A stretch of DNA of 64,000 nucleotides from Methylotenera sp. (GCA_030655015.1 JAURWJ010000006.1:32514-96513); one strand, 5' to 3'. Shown: positions 36,239 to 46,146, counted from the stretch's first letter. The notes: generated by a model from the letters alone, not told the origin. Numbers and translations are program-made.

Positions 36239-38206
36239 ATGAGTGAGCAAAACCAAGAAGTAGGTGACAACGAGATTCACAGCGAGGTTCTAGGTAACGA
36301 GAGCAGGAGAAAGTTTTTAGGAACAACTGCCGTGGCAACATTAGCCGGGGCAGGTTTAGCGATGGGGTTGTCTGCTTGTAAAAAAGAGGCTCAAACTACG
36401 GCAGTAGGTAAAGCGTCAGAAGCGGGTGGAGATGCTAGTCGCGCTGTAACGCATGGCGAGTTCGATGTGCCTCCTGGCAAACTTGATGCTTACTATTCAT
36501 TTTCAAGCTCAGGTCATAACGGTGAAGTGCGCATCTACGGCGTGCCCTCAGGCCGAATTCTTAAGCGTGTGCCGATATTCAACATAGACCCAATGGTGGG
36601 CTGGGGTATCACCAATGAGTCCAAGGCTATTATGGGCACCAATCCAGATGGCAGTTTGAAATATATCACTGGTGATACGCACCATGTCCATGGCTCTTAT
36701 ACTGATGGTACCTATGACAGTAAATATCTATGGACCAATGACAAACTGAACAACCGGCTTGCCCGCATCCGTATGGACAGAATGGAATGCGACGTCATTA
36801 CCCAGATTCCTAATGTGCAAGGTTTCCATGGTATTTTCCCAGATAAACGCGACCCTGTGGATGCTAGCATTAACCATACTACCCGCGTATTCTGCGGTGC
36901 TGAATTCGCTACACCACAACCAAATGATGGCCGTGATGCAACCGACCCGACAAAATGGTTTTCTTTATTTACCTGCGTTGATGCAGAGAGCATGCAAGTG
37001 CGTTGGCAGGTTAAAGTCGATGGCAATATGGACTTAGTAGCCACATCCTATGACGGCAAGCTGGCTGCGACAAATCAATACAATACAGAGAACGGTGCAA
37101 CACTGGCTGACATGATGTCAGTGGAACGTGATGCCTGCTTATTCTTTAATATCGAACGTGTAGAAGCCGCAATCAAGGCAGGTAAGACTTTCACCATTGG
37201 CACTTCTAAAGTGCCTGTAGTGGACGGTACAAAAGAAGCTAACAAGGATCCAAAAACGGCGCTCACTTGTTATGTACCGGTACCTAAAAATCCACATGGC
37301 GTGAATATTTCACCTGATGGTAAATATTTCGTTTGTTCAGGCAAGCTATCCCCTACTGCGTCAGTGGTTGCCACTGAGTTGGTGCATCAATGGTTTGCCG
37401 GTGAATTAAAAGATCCACGTGATGCCGTAGTGGCCGAACCAGAAATTGGGTTAGGGCCATTACATACTGGCTTTGATGGTAAAGGCAATGCTTTTACTAC
37501 CCTTTTCCTAGACAGCCAAATTGTTAAATGGAACGTTGAAAAAGCCATTGCTCAATTCAAAGGGGATAAGAGCGTGCAGCCTGTGCAGGATCGTATCGAC
37601 GTACATTACCAGCCAGGGCATGGCTACACTTCTATGGGGGAAACCAAAGAAGCAGACGGAAAATTTTATAACTCAGGCAATAAGTTTTCTAAAGACCGTT
37701 TCTTACCTGTGGGACCATTGCACGTTGAAACCGAGCAGCTGATTGACATCACCGGCGATAAAATGCGTTTGATTCATGACCATACTGCCTATCCTGAACC
37801 GCATGATGCCATTATCGTACGCGCTGATGTGGTTAAGACTAAGCAAGTGTCAGATATGAATGATTTCCCTAATGCAGTTAAATCATTCAGTGATAGCCGC
37901 ATTGAACGTAGCGGTAAAAAAGTAACGGTTTATTTAACATCTCAAGCGCCTAACTTTAGCATGCAGGAAATCAAGGTTAAGCTTGGCGATGAAGTCACTA
38001 TGGTTTTAACTAATCACGACAAAGTAGAAGACCTCACGCACGGTTTTGGTATTGAAAACTACAATGTCAACTTCATCGTTAATCCGCAAGAAACTCACTC
38101 TGTTACTTTTAAAGCAGACAAGGCTGGGCTATTCTGGATTTACTGCACGCACTTCTGCCATGCATTGCATCTTGAGATGCGTAGCAGATTCGTTGTAGAA
38201 GCGTAG
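36239..38206 (+). CDS. nosZ: nitrous oxide reductase NosZ
   Basis: A 655-residue copper enzyme that reduces N2O to N2. The Tat signal has ESRRKFLGTTAV, so it is a clade I type. All seven CuZ histidines can be seen: GDTHHVHGSY (two), QGFHGIFPD, NPHGVNISPDGKY, GPLHTGFD, PGHGYTSMGE and PEPHDAII. The C-terminal cupredoxin domain carries the CuA ligands in YCTHFCHALHLEM plus TNHDKVEDLTHG. Unusually, the signal ends LAMGLSAC-KKE, a lipobox-like sequence, so it might be a lipid-anchored Tat substrate. It leads the nos operon. Confidence 0.98.
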   Translation: MSEQNQEVGDNEIHSEVLGNESRRKFLGTTAVATLAGAGLAMGLSACKKEAQTTAVGKASEAGGDASRAVTHGEFDVPPGKLDAYYSFSSSGHNGEVRIYGVPSGRILKRVPIFNIDPMVGWGITNESKAIMGTNPDGSLKYITGDTHHVHGSYTDGTYDSKYLWTNDKLNNRLARIRMDRMECDVITQIPNVQGFHGIFPDKRDPVDASINHTTRVFCGAEFATPQPNDGRDATDPTKWFSLFTCVDAESMQVRWQVKVDGNMDLVATSYDGKLAATNQYNTENGATLADMMSVERDACLFFNIERVEAAIKAGKTFTIGTSKVPVVDGTKEANKDPKTALTCYVPVPKNPHGVNISPDGKYFVCSGKLSPTASVVATELVHQWFAGELKDPRDAVVAEPEIGLGPLHTGFDGKGNAFTTLFLDSQIVKWNVEKAIAQFKGDKSVQPVQDRIDVHYQPGHGYTSMGETKEADGKFYNSGNKFSKDRFLPVGPLHVETEQLIDITGDKMRLIHDHTAYPEPHDAIIVRADVVKTKQVSDMNDFPNAVKSFSDSRIERSGKKVTVYLTSQAPNFSMQEIKVKLGDEVTMVLTNHDKVEDLTHGFGIENYNVNFIVNPQETHSVTFKADKAGLFWIYCTHFCHALHLEMRSRFVVEA

Positions 38207-38226
38207 GTTTTACATTAAAAGCGCAA

Positions 38227-38261
38227 ATTGGGGAGAGTCAGTGGCACCGACTTTCCCCAAT
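38227..38261 (+). promoter_or_regulatory. intercistronic hairpin between nosZ and nosR
   Basis: ATTGGGGAGAGTC pairs with GACTTTCCCCAAT at 12 of 13 positions around a 9-base loop. No T-run follows. It could stabilise the nosZ message or attenuate read-through into nosR. Confidence 0.6.
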
Positions 38262-38318
38262 AGCATTTAAACTAGATATATTTGCAACTTAATCATCTGA
38301 ATAACCACCCAAACTCAC

Positions 38319-40601
38319 ATGAACTCTCAACCCTCATCGGCGGCTAGTAGCGCATTTAGTGCGATTAAAACTTGCATGATGTTGATAAGCTGGTATTTTA
38401 TTTTCACCCTAAGTTTTGCTGTCACATTTTCCACTACAGCATTAGCTGACAGCGATAAAGAAACTGGCCGATCTGAACAAGATCACCATGCCAAAAATAG
38501 CCATTCTGGCTCATACGAAGCCCCGTTGCCAGTGCAACTCTCCACCGATCCCGACCTGTGTGCGTATGTGCCCTGTCATGATGTGTTTCCTAAAGCGGAT
38601 CGCTTCTCTGTACGTAAAGGCCGCCCAGCTTATGTTGAAGCTTATCATGATGAACATGGACAGCAAAAATTGCTTGGGTATGCATTCCTTTCTACCGATA
38701 TTGTAGATATTCCCGCTTATTCAGGAAAACCAGTGGTCACCCTGATTGGTATGGATGTCGCCGGTAAGATTGTCGGTGTGAGGGTGCTGAAACACAGCGA
38801 ACCGATTCTGCTGGTGGGTATTCCAGAATCGGAACTTACCAAATTTATCTATCAATACGTAGGTAAATACGCTTGGGACAAGGTAGAAATAGGTAAGGCG
38901 CGCGCTGAAGGCGGATATATTGGTATTGATGCCATTAGCGGCGCAACCGTGACGGTGATTTCTGAAAATCAGGTAGTGATGCGCTGTGCCTATGAAATCG
39001 CCAAACAGGTGGGTATTATCAAGGCTGTGCCTAGACCGCAAGCAAAATTTACGTCGACTTCTGAGCAGCACACTTGGGATGAGTTGTTGGCAGAAGGCAG
39101 TGTTCAGCACCTTAAGGTGTCGCCAGCTGATGTCGGGTTAGACAACACTGGTCAACCATATATTGACCTTTATTTCGGCTATCTTAATGCGCCTGCAGTT
39201 GGTCGTAGCATTTTAGGCGAGCGTAACTATGAAGGTTTGATGGCTGAACTCAAGGCCAACGAACACGCCATTTTTATAGTCGCCAACGGTGCCGCCTCAT
39301 TTAAAGGGTCAGGCTTTGTACGAGGCGGGATTTATGATCGCGTTCAAGTATCGCAAGACATGGATAGTTTCACGTTTCGAGATACCGACTATCGTAACCT
39401 GTATAACATTCGAGCCGCTGGGGCGCCGGAATTTAATGAATCGGCCATATTTATCATTCGCAGCACTAGCTTCAGCGCGGCTTATCCGTGGAATCTAGTG
39501 TTTTTAGGCAACAAAGTAGATAAACAAACCGGCACCAGAACCTTCGCCAATTTCGACCGTGAATACTGGTTACAAGGCAGATATATGGAAGGCGGGCGAC
39601 CTGTGGTGGTCAAAGCCGATGCAACTTGGCTGAAAATTTGGAAATCCCGTATTTGGGAGATTGTAGCTTTCGTCATTATTTTATTATTTACCGCTGTCAC
39701 TTACGCTAATCGAGATTGGCTGGTGCGTCATAGCAGTCGCCGTGACAAACGCTGGGTTTCAATCCCTAAATATGCAATCTGGCTGGCCAGCATCGGTTTT
39801 ATCGGTTTTGGTTTAATGGCGCAACCTTCCATCACACAAGTGCTGACATGGTTCCACTCATTGCTGTTCCAGTGGAAGTGGGAGCTGTTTCTTTCTGACC
39901 CATTTATCTTCATCTTCTGGTTGTTTATCATCGTTACCGTGTTTGTGTGGGGACGTGGCTTGTTTTGCGGTTGGATGTGCCCATTCGGTTCACTGTCGGA
40001 GCTGCTATATAAAATAGGCGCGAAAGTTGGCCTTAAACGCTTTCAGTTTACGCCCAATGGCGCGTTGCATGAACGTCTCAAGTGGCTAAAGTATGGCATA
40101 TTCTGGGGCTTGCTAGCAGTGTCGTTCTTTTCTATGGGTTTGGCAGAAAAACTTGCTGAAGTCGAGCCATTCAAGACTACTTTTCTGGTTGGTCTGTTTA
40201 ACCGCAGTTGGCCTTATACTTTATTTACCGCCAGTTTGCTTGGCTTGTCTATTTTCACTGAACGGCCATTTTGTAAATATCTGTGCCCACTCGGTGCTGC
40301 ACTCGCCATGCCCACTACCTTCCGCTGGTTTGGCCTCAAACGTAAGCAGGAATGCACGACTTGTTCTGCCTGCGCTGCTGGCTGTGGCTCATTAGCCATT
40401 GATAAACAAGGCGTAATTGATCACCGTGAGTGCATGCTGTGTTTGGACTGCATGATACTTTATTATGATGACCATGCCTGCCCGCCGCTATCTAAGGAGC
40501 GCAAGTTGCGTGAAAAATCTGGTTTGCCGTTAACACGTATCAATAGTAATGGTTATTACATTCCGATTCATCCTGTATCAGCAAAAGGCGCTAACGAATG
40601 A
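38319..40601 (+). CDS. nosR: nitrous oxide reduction regulator/electron donor NosR
   Basis: A 760-residue polytopic protein. After an N-terminal signal (about 17-42) comes a periplasmic flavin domain (about 85-380) with the FMN-attachment site AISGATVTVISEN. Membrane helices with RGLFCGWMCPFG and FCKYLCPLG follow, then two cytosolic 4Fe-4S motifs (CTTCSACAAGC and CMLCLDC...C). NosR passes electrons to NosZ and is needed for N2O respiration. No clear ribosome site precedes the ATG. It is 112 bases after nosZ, past a hairpin. Confidence 0.97.
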   Translation: MNSQPSSAASSAFSAIKTCMMLISWYFIFTLSFAVTFSTTALADSDKETGRSEQDHHAKNSHSGSYEAPLPVQLSTDPDLCAYVPCHDVFPKADRFSVRKGRPAYVEAYHDEHGQQKLLGYAFLSTDIVDIPAYSGKPVVTLIGMDVAGKIVGVRVLKHSEPILLVGIPESELTKFIYQYVGKYAWDKVEIGKARAEGGYIGIDAISGATVTVISENQVVMRCAYEIAKQVGIIKAVPRPQAKFTSTSEQHTWDELLAEGSVQHLKVSPADVGLDNTGQPYIDLYFGYLNAPAVGRSILGERNYEGLMAELKANEHAIFIVANGAASFKGSGFVRGGIYDRVQVSQDMDSFTFRDTDYRNLYNIRAAGAPEFNESAIFIIRSTSFSAAYPWNLVFLGNKVDKQTGTRTFANFDREYWLQGRYMEGGRPVVVKADATWLKIWKSRIWEIVAFVIILLFTAVTYANRDWLVRHSSRRDKRWVSIPKYAIWLASIGFIGFGLMAQPSITQVLTWFHSLLFQWKWELFLSDPFIFIFWLFIIVTVFVWGRGLFCGWMCPFGSLSELLYKIGAKVGLKRFQFTPNGALHERLKWLKYGIFWGLLAVSFFSMGLAEKLAEVEPFKTTFLVGLFNRSWPYTLFTASLLGLSIFTERPFCKYLCPLGAALAMPTTFRWFGLKRKQECTTCSACAAGCGSLAIDKQGVIDHRECMLCLDCMILYYDDHACPPLSKERKLREKSGLPLTRINSNGYYIPIHPVSAKGANE

Positions 40602-41020
40602 AACCAACTATTCATGAGTGCTCTCCACCTTACGCTAAGACCACTGGCGTCAAGTGGCTTCTAAATGAACTCGTTGACCACCTTTGGCCATGGACCAAAC
40701 AAGGCTGGCGCCAGCACAAAGCGATACAAACGGCAGGGCTGGCTTTAGCCATCGCCGCGACTAGCGTTTGGGGACTGGCTGCCAATGGGCAGTTAGGCGC
40801 AAGTGCCGTGATTGGCTGGTGGTTGGGCTGGAGTGTTTATGAAATCATGATTCGCCTGCAATGTAAGCCATACATTAAGCATGGACCATGGTGGGGCCAT
40901 CAATATCGGCCGGCTGGACGCATGGACATGATTTGTTATGTAATGTTTAAAAATCTGCTGATTGGTGCGGTTCTTTTTATTGCGCTGCGTAATCTCGGTT
41001 TGTTGCAGATGGCGGACTAA
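40598..41020 (+). CDS. unnamed membrane protein of the nos operon
   Basis: A 140-residue protein overlapping the end of nosR by 4 bases (ATGA) and sharing one base with the nosD start, so all three are translationally coupled. Two to three hydrophobic helices (about 50-66, 70-86, 116-134) and aromatic, His-rich loops (KHGPWWGHQYRPAGRMDM) are seen. No Pfam name is recognised. It is not NosX, NosC or NosG by sequence. Context suggests a part in electron delivery or NosZ maturation. Confidence 0.75.
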   Translation: MKPTIHECSPPYAKTTGVKWLLNELVDHLWPWTKQGWRQHKAIQTAGLALAIAATSVWGLAANGQLGASAVIGWWLGWSVYEIMIRLQCKPYIKHGPWWGHQYRPAGRMDMICYVMFKNLLIGAVLFIALRNLGLLQMAD

Positions 41021-42282
41021 TGCGCTTGGTATGTCATTTCGCCATGCTAGGCTTATTGTTGCTTTGTGTTCAGGGACAGGCAACAGAACATACAGTATCC
41101 CTAGGGCAGTCCATTGCTGAAGCAATTGAAAAAGCAGCGGCAGGTGATACCGTGCTGGTTGCACATGGCAACTATCCTGCACATTTAGTCATCGCCAAGC
41201 CACTTCACCTTAAAGGGCTTAATAAGCCAACCTTAAATGGTGGTAATACTGGTGATGTGATTCGTATTAAATCACCAGATGTCATTATTGAAGGCTTTAT
41301 TATCAGCAATAGTGGTGCTGATCTTACAGCACAGAATGCTGGCATTTATCTGGAGCCAGGCAGTGACCGCGCTATCATTCGCAATAACACCATCAACTAC
41401 ACCTTGTTTGGCTTATGGATTGAGAAAGTAAAAGACATTCAGGTCATCGGCAATAATATTACCGGTATGCGGGATTTAGCTTCAGCGCAGCGCGGAAACG
41501 GCATTCAGCTTTATAACAGCAGCGGGGCGAAGATTTTAGATAACCACGTTAGCTTTACTCGTGATGGCATCTATGTGGATGTCTCTGACCATGCGCTGTT
41601 TCGTGGCAACCGCTTGCATCATCTGCGCTACGGTAGCCATTACATGAACTCTAACTTTAATATTTGGGAAAATAACGAGTCCTACCTAAACCGTGGTGGG
41701 TTAGCGCTGATGGAGGTGCGTAATCAAACCGTGCGTAATAACCGTGCCTGGGGTAACTCGGATCATGGCATTATGCTACGCACGATTACAGACTCAGTGA
41801 TTGAAAACAACGTGGTGGCTGGTAACCGCCGTGGATTTTTTATTTATGATGCGGAATATAATGTTTTGCGTAACAACCTTATTATTGGCAACCGTGTTGG
41901 TGTGCATTTATGGGCAGGCTCCATTCATAATGAGGTTGAAGGTAATGACCTCGTCAACAATCAAGAGCAGATCAAGTACGTGGCCAGTAGGGACGAATAC
42001 TGGGGCGTTAAAACCGGTAATTACTGGAGCAATTATGTCGGCTGGGATCGCAATGGTGACGGCATGGGTGATGTGCCGTACGAGGCAAGCGACTTAGTGG
42101 ATCAGCTCATCTGGAAATATCCTGCAGCGAAACTTCTGCTAAATAGCCCTGCGGTGCAGACGTTACGATTAGTGGCCAGACAATTTCCGCTACTACGCGC
42201 GACCAGCATTGTCGATCAGCACCCGCGTATGTCGCCTTTTAACAAAAATTGGAGTGTTTGGCTTGAAAAACAACGTCATTGA
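41020..42282 (+). CDS. nosD: periplasmic copper-site maturation protein NosD
   Basis: A 420-residue protein with signal MRLVCHFAMLGLLLLCVQGQ and a long parallel beta-helix of CASH repeats (NNTINYTLFGLWIE, NNITGMRD, NNRAWGNSDHGIMLR, NNVVAGNRRGFF, NNLIIGNRVGVHLW). NosD works with the NosFY ABC complex in copper and sulfide delivery to the CuZ site of NosZ. Its 3' end overlaps the nosF start. Confidence 0.96.
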   Translation: MRLVCHFAMLGLLLLCVQGQATEHTVSLGQSIAEAIEKAAAGDTVLVAHGNYPAHLVIAKPLHLKGLNKPTLNGGNTGDVIRIKSPDVIIEGFIISNSGADLTAQNAGIYLEPGSDRAIIRNNTINYTLFGLWIEKVKDIQVIGNNITGMRDLASAQRGNGIQLYNSSGAKILDNHVSFTRDGIYVDVSDHALFRGNRLHHLRYGSHYMNSNFNIWENNESYLNRGGLALMEVRNQTVRNNRAWGNSDHGIMLRTITDSVIENNVVAGNRRGFFIYDAEYNVLRNNLIIGNRVGVHLWAGSIHNEVEGNDLVNNQEQIKYVASRDEYWGVKTGNYWSNYVGWDRNGDGMGDVPYEASDLVDQLIWKYPAAKLLLNSPAVQTLRLVARQFPLLRATSIVDQHPRMSPFNKNWSVWLEKQRH

Positions 42283-43171
42283 AGTCAGCAACATTTTTAA
42301 GTATTACGGCGAAGTGCTCGCCGTGGACGGCGTGACGCTTACTGTGTTAAAGGGTGAAACCTTAGGGCTGATCGGCCACAATGGCGCAGGTAAGAGCACG
42401 CTGTTTAAAATGATGTTGGGGCTGATTCCACCTACCTCTGGCACGATTAACATTAATAGCACGCCAGTACATGGTGGTGCGTTTCGCGAATTGCGCCGCT
42501 CAATTGGCTATCTGCCTGAAAACGTGGTTTTTTATGACAACCTGACTGGTTTGGAAACGCTACAATTCTTTGCTGCACTCAAGGGTTGTGAGCGAGACAA
42601 ATGTTTGCCGTTGCTAGAGAAAGTTGGTTTAGCGCATGCTGCCACCCGTCGCGTAGACGGTTATTCCAAGGGGATGCGTCAGCGTCTTGGTTTTGCGCAA
42701 GCGCTACTTGGAAAACCAAGTATCTTATTTCTTGATGAGCCCACAACCGGGCTTGATCCAGAAGGCATCCGCGAGTTTTATTCCATTTTGCACGAGCTCA
42801 ACACTCAGGGCGTTACGGTCATCATTACCTCACATATTTTGTCAGAAATACAGGAGCGCGTGCAGCGGCTAGCTGTATTAAAATCAGGCAAACTTCATGC
42901 TTTAGGCACGGTGCAAGCGTTACGAGAATCAGTAGATTTACCCCTGACCATTCAGGTGCAGCAGCAATGTTCAGCGAATACTTTACAAGTCGCTTTACAA
43001 GGTGTTGCACTGGAATCGTTAACCGTGGCAGACAAAACAGCCATCATTCGTTGTCATCGGGCACATAAAATGGAAGTGCTACGCAGACTAGGGTCGCTGG
43101 GTGACGCCTTGCAAGATGTTGTGGTTAAGGAACCTACATTGGAAGATGTATTTCTTGGATATGCAGGTTAA
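42263..43171 (+). CDS. nosF: ABC transporter ATPase NosF
   Basis: A 302-residue ATPase. The open frame begins at 42209, but a TTG at 42263 with GGAG 8 bases upstream gives the family start (KNNVIEVSNIFKYYGEVLAV). Walker A GHNGAGKST, signature YSKGMRQRLG, Walker B ILFLDEPTTGLD and the switch His in TSHILSE are intact. With NosY it powers NosD-linked maturation of NosZ. It overlaps nosD by 20 bases. Confidence 0.94.
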   Translation: MKNNVIEVSNIFKYYGEVLAVDGVTLTVLKGETLGLIGHNGAGKSTLFKMMLGLIPPTSGTININSTPVHGGAFRELRRSIGYLPENVVFYDNLTGLETLQFFAALKGCERDKCLPLLEKVGLAHAATRRVDGYSKGMRQRLGFAQALLGKPSILFLDEPTTGLDPEGIREFYSILHELNTQGVTVIITSHILSEIQERVQRLAVLKSGKLHALGTVQALRESVDLPLTIQVQQQCSANTLQVALQGVALESLTVADKTAIIRCHRAHKMEVLRRLGSLGDALQDVVVKEPTLEDVFLGYAG

Positions 43172-43181
43172 AGGTTGGTTT

Positions 43182-44003
43182 ATGTTAAACATTGAAGTTT
43201 CACAGATTAAAATCATTGCCGCCAAGGAGTTTCGTGACCGCATCCGCAACCGTTGGGTAATTGCGGTGGCCATTATTTTTACCGCGTTTGCACTGGCGAT
43301 TACCTACTTTGGCTCAGCACAGCAAGGCGAGGTAGGGTTGCGTAACATTGAGGTGACCATTGCCAGTTTAGTCAGCTTAGTCATCTACCTTATCCCACTC
43401 ATTGCCCTGATTCTGGGCTATGACGCTATTGTGGGTGAGCGTGAGCGCGGATCACTCGACTTGTTATTATCCATGCCCATTACACGTCTGGAACTTTTGC
43501 TAGGCAAATTTCTAGGGCTTTCTGCGGCTCTTGCCAGCGCCACACTGGCAGGCTTTGGGCTAGTTGGCTTGCTGCTAGCTTATCAGATCGACCTCAACGC
43601 ACTGTACCATTATGCTGGGTTTATGGTAAGTGCCATTCTGCTTGGCATGGTCTTTCTCAGTTTAGCTGTCATGGTATCGGTGATTGCTAAAGACCGAGCC
43701 CGTGCCAGTGGCGGCGCTATCTCGGTATGGTTCCTGTTTGTACTGGTCTATGATTTGCTTTTACTTGGCGTGCTAGTACTTTCAGGCGGGAGCTTTGGTG
43801 AGGAGCTGTTTCCCTTATTATTGTTGCTCAATCCCGCCGACATTTTCCGTATCCTTAACATCTTCAGCATGGAAGATATCAAGGTGTTCTATGGCCTAGC
43901 TACAGTGTTTCCAACCAGCCTATCCAGTCCGTGGCTGTTGGGCTCCGTAATGATTGCCTGGATTATCATGCCCCTAACCGTTGCTTTATGGAGATTTAAA
44001 TGA
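43182..44003 (+). CDS. nosY: ABC transporter permease NosY
   Basis: A 273-residue membrane protein with six helices. The longest frame starts at 43101 inside nosF, but the ATG at 43182 has AAAGG upstream and gives the family start (LNIEVSQIKIIAAKEFRDRI). LLSMPITRLELLLGKFLGL and AKDRARASGGAISVWF are typical of ABC-2-type permeases. It pairs with NosF and ends overlapping nosL by 4 bases. Confidence 0.95.
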   Translation: MLNIEVSQIKIIAAKEFRDRIRNRWVIAVAIIFTAFALAITYFGSAQQGEVGLRNIEVTIASLVSLVIYLIPLIALILGYDAIVGERERGSLDLLLSMPITRLELLLGKFLGLSAALASATLAGFGLVGLLLAYQIDLNALYHYAGFMVSAILLGMVFLSLAVMVSVIAKDRARASGGAISVWFLFVLVYDLLLLGVLVLSGGSFGEELFPLLLLLNPADIFRILNIFSMEDIKVFYGLATVFPTSLSSPWLLGSVMIAWIIMPLTVALWRFK

Positions 44004-44515
44004 AACAGACCGCACTCATTCGCCTTACCCTGTCACTCGTATTTGTTGCTACGCTCACTGCCTGTAATAAGCCCGTCGCACCCGTGAGCCCCCAGGAAAT
44101 TACTGCTGGAACATCCTGCACGCTGGATGGAATGACCTTAGCAGATTTTCCTGGACCCAAAGCGCAAATTCATTACGTGACAGGAGAACCAGATTACTTT
44201 TGCGACACTGTAGAAATGTTTTCAATCTATCTGCGCCCTGAGCAGAAAAAAACCATCACTGGCATTTTTACTCAGGACATGGGAAAAACTGATTGGGAAA
44301 AACCACAAGACAACTGGTTTGATGCAAAACAGGCATTTTACGTATTAGGTAGCAAAAAAATGGGCTCCATGGGGCCAACGCTAGCCGCATTTTCAGGCCT
44401 GTTAGCCGCAGAAGTCTTTGCTAAGGAATTTGGAGGTAAGGTGTTGCACTTTAATGACGTTACGCCGGACATGGTGGATTTAACGGGTGGCGTAGTCCAT
44501 GATGAACACATGTAA
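44000..44515 (+). CDS. nosL: copper chaperone lipoprotein NosL
   Basis: A 171-residue outer-facing lipoprotein: signal ending in lipobox LTAC-NK. The NosL copper site region is CTLDGMTLADFPGPKAQIHY, with the Cys and Met that bind Cu(I). It supplies copper to apo-NosZ. It is the last gene of the nos operon; the element's left attachment site begins 55 bases later. Confidence 0.95.
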   Translation: MKQTALIRLTLSLVFVATLTACNKPVAPVSPQEITAGTSCTLDGMTLADFPGPKAQIHYVTGEPDYFCDTVEMFSIYLRPEQKKTITGIFTQDMGKTDWEKPQDNWFDAKQAFYVLGSKKMGSMGPTLAAFSGLLAAEVFAKEFGGKVLHFNDVTPDMVDLTGGVVHDEHM

Positions 44516-44570
44516 ATGTATGTGCTGGACTGTATCAATTGATGGATTTTAATCAATGAATACAAAGGGT

Positions 44571-44591
44571 GTTAGTGCGCCTAATCTATAT
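44571..44591. repeat. attL core (direct repeat, left copy)
   Basis: A 21-base sequence starting GTTAGTGCGC and ending TAATCTATAT, identical to 54241-54261. The bases on either side differ between the copies (T...T here, G...C on the right). Confidence 0.85.
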
Positions 44592-44701
44592 TTGAAAATT
44601 TTTTCACCTCATTAAAAATCTTTAACGTCACTATAAACCTATATTATTAGGCTTTTTAGCTTCACAGCGTATCATTGCATTTCACTAAATTGCGTGTAAT
44701 A

Positions 44702-44737
44702 TGTGTAGCTATGTGAGTAGCTAGATGTGTAGCTAGG
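44702..44737 (+). repeat. integrase arm-type repeats, left end
   Basis: TGTGTAGCTA occurs at 44702-44711 and 44726-44735, with a variant TGAGTAGCTA between. The same 10-mer is found near the right end of the element. Their position just before the integrase gene suits arm-site binding and autoregulation. Confidence 0.6.
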
Positions 44738-44754
44738 GATTGAGAGAAAAAGTT

Positions 44755-45981
44755 ATGGCAAAACTTACAGACATGCAAATTAAAAGCTTAATTAGGGCTG
44801 GCATTCCAGTCGCCAAAAGCGATGGCAACGGCTTAACTTTTACACTATCAAAAAATGGAACATCTGCATGGGTGTTACGATACAGACACGGAGGACGACA
44901 AAAAGAACTCACGATTGGTCGCTACCCAGACATCACCTTAGGCAAAGCTAGAGAACTGGCTACTGAAGCACGCGCCAATATCCAGCAAGGTGAAGACGTG
45001 GCTAGAACTAAGAAACTTACAGCAAGAGAGTTAGCCAACGCCAAAACATTGCGAGAGCTTGCAAATGACTACTTAGAAAAAGCAAAACTCGTATTAGCAC
45101 CATCAACATTCAAACAGCGTAAATATCACATAGATACTTTAATACTTCCAAAAATTGGTTCACTGCTTGTGCGTGAAGTTACAACAACTGACGTTGTATA
45201 TTTACTAGAGGCAGTTGGCAAGATGCACGTGGCATCACTTGTACTAATTGCACTTTCACGGATATTCAAACATGGCATTGCAAAGCACGTTGCCATAACA
45301 AACCCATGTCTAGGCATAACAGCCAGCGCAATATGTGACGCACCAAAACCTACAAGGTTACGTTTAAAGTTATCTGAAGATGAATTGCGAGTGATATTGC
45401 CAGCATTGCCTTCCATCGGTATTGAGAACGCACTGGCAATAAAAATACTTCTATCTACATGTGTACGCACAAATGAATTAGTTAAGGCTGAGTGGGAAGA
45501 TATCGATTTTGAGAAAGCAGAATGGACAATCCCTGACGCCAATAGCAAAACACGTAAGGGGTTCACCGTGCCGCTACCACCTGCTATTGTTGGATGGTTT
45601 AATGAGTTGAAGCATTACGCCTGTGGTTCTAAGTATGTTTTACCATCAAGAAATGGCAAACCATCCCACATTGCCTTACTTACAATCGCTGTTGCACTTA
45701 ACAAATTATGTACGAAACTTAAAGGTATTAGACGCTTTACTCCACATGACTTACGTTCAACAGCTAGGTCACACTTAACAGAGCTAGGAATTAACATAAT
45801 TGTTGCCGAACGATGTTTAAATCACTCGCTTGGGGGCTTAGTTGGCATCTACGACCAACACGACTACATGACCGAGCGCAGAGCGGCACTAGAGCTTTGG
45901 TCTGAATTAATTCTAGCGTGTGAAAGTGGTACAACTTGGCAGAAAACAGCGAACAACGTTATCCTGCTAAGAAGTGCATAA
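44755..45981 (+). CDS. tyrosine recombinase (P4-type integrase with DUF4102 N-terminus)
   Basis: A 408-residue integrase from the ATG at 44755 (a longer frame starts at 44740). The N-terminal DUF4102 domain is seen (TDMQIKSLIRAG, VLRYRHGGRQKELTIGRYPDITLGKARELA). Catalytic residues are Arg in STCVRTNELVKAEW, His-x-x-Arg in TPHDLRSTARS, His in CLNHSLGG, and Tyr in QHDYMTERRAALELW. It should integrate and excise the element by crossing over within the 21-base core. It reads away from attL into the element. Confidence 0.93.
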   Translation: MAKLTDMQIKSLIRAGIPVAKSDGNGLTFTLSKNGTSAWVLRYRHGGRQKELTIGRYPDITLGKARELATEARANIQQGEDVARTKKLTARELANAKTLRELANDYLEKAKLVLAPSTFKQRKYHIDTLILPKIGSLLVREVTTTDVVYLLEAVGKMHVASLVLIALSRIFKHGIAKHVAITNPCLGITASAICDAPKPTRLRLKLSEDELRVILPALPSIGIENALAIKILLSTCVRTNELVKAEWEDIDFEKAEWTIPDANSKTRKGFTVPLPPAIVGWFNELKHYACGSKYVLPSRNGKPSHIALLTIAVALNKLCTKLKGIRRFTPHDLRSTARSHLTELGINIIVAERCLNHSLGGLVGIYDQHDYMTERRAALELWSELILACESGTTWQKTANNVILLRSA

Positions 45982-46146
45982 TGATGCAAACATGGGCTGA
46001 TTACTTAGATTAATTAAAAGCGGGTTCAAAGGTAATACCATTTAACAAGCATAAGCAGTTTAGCCACACCTAGTCCAACGGGGAGAAAGCTTGGCAACCC
46101 TAGCTTAGCTGTTGTGGTTTCTTATTTAGGGGCGTGGGAGTGTTGT

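Noticed and set aside
44521..44570. TTGAT...ATCAA palindrome after nosL as a FNR site
   Set aside because: The half-sites are 8 bases apart rather than 4, and there is no gene just downstream; a weak hairpin is as likely.
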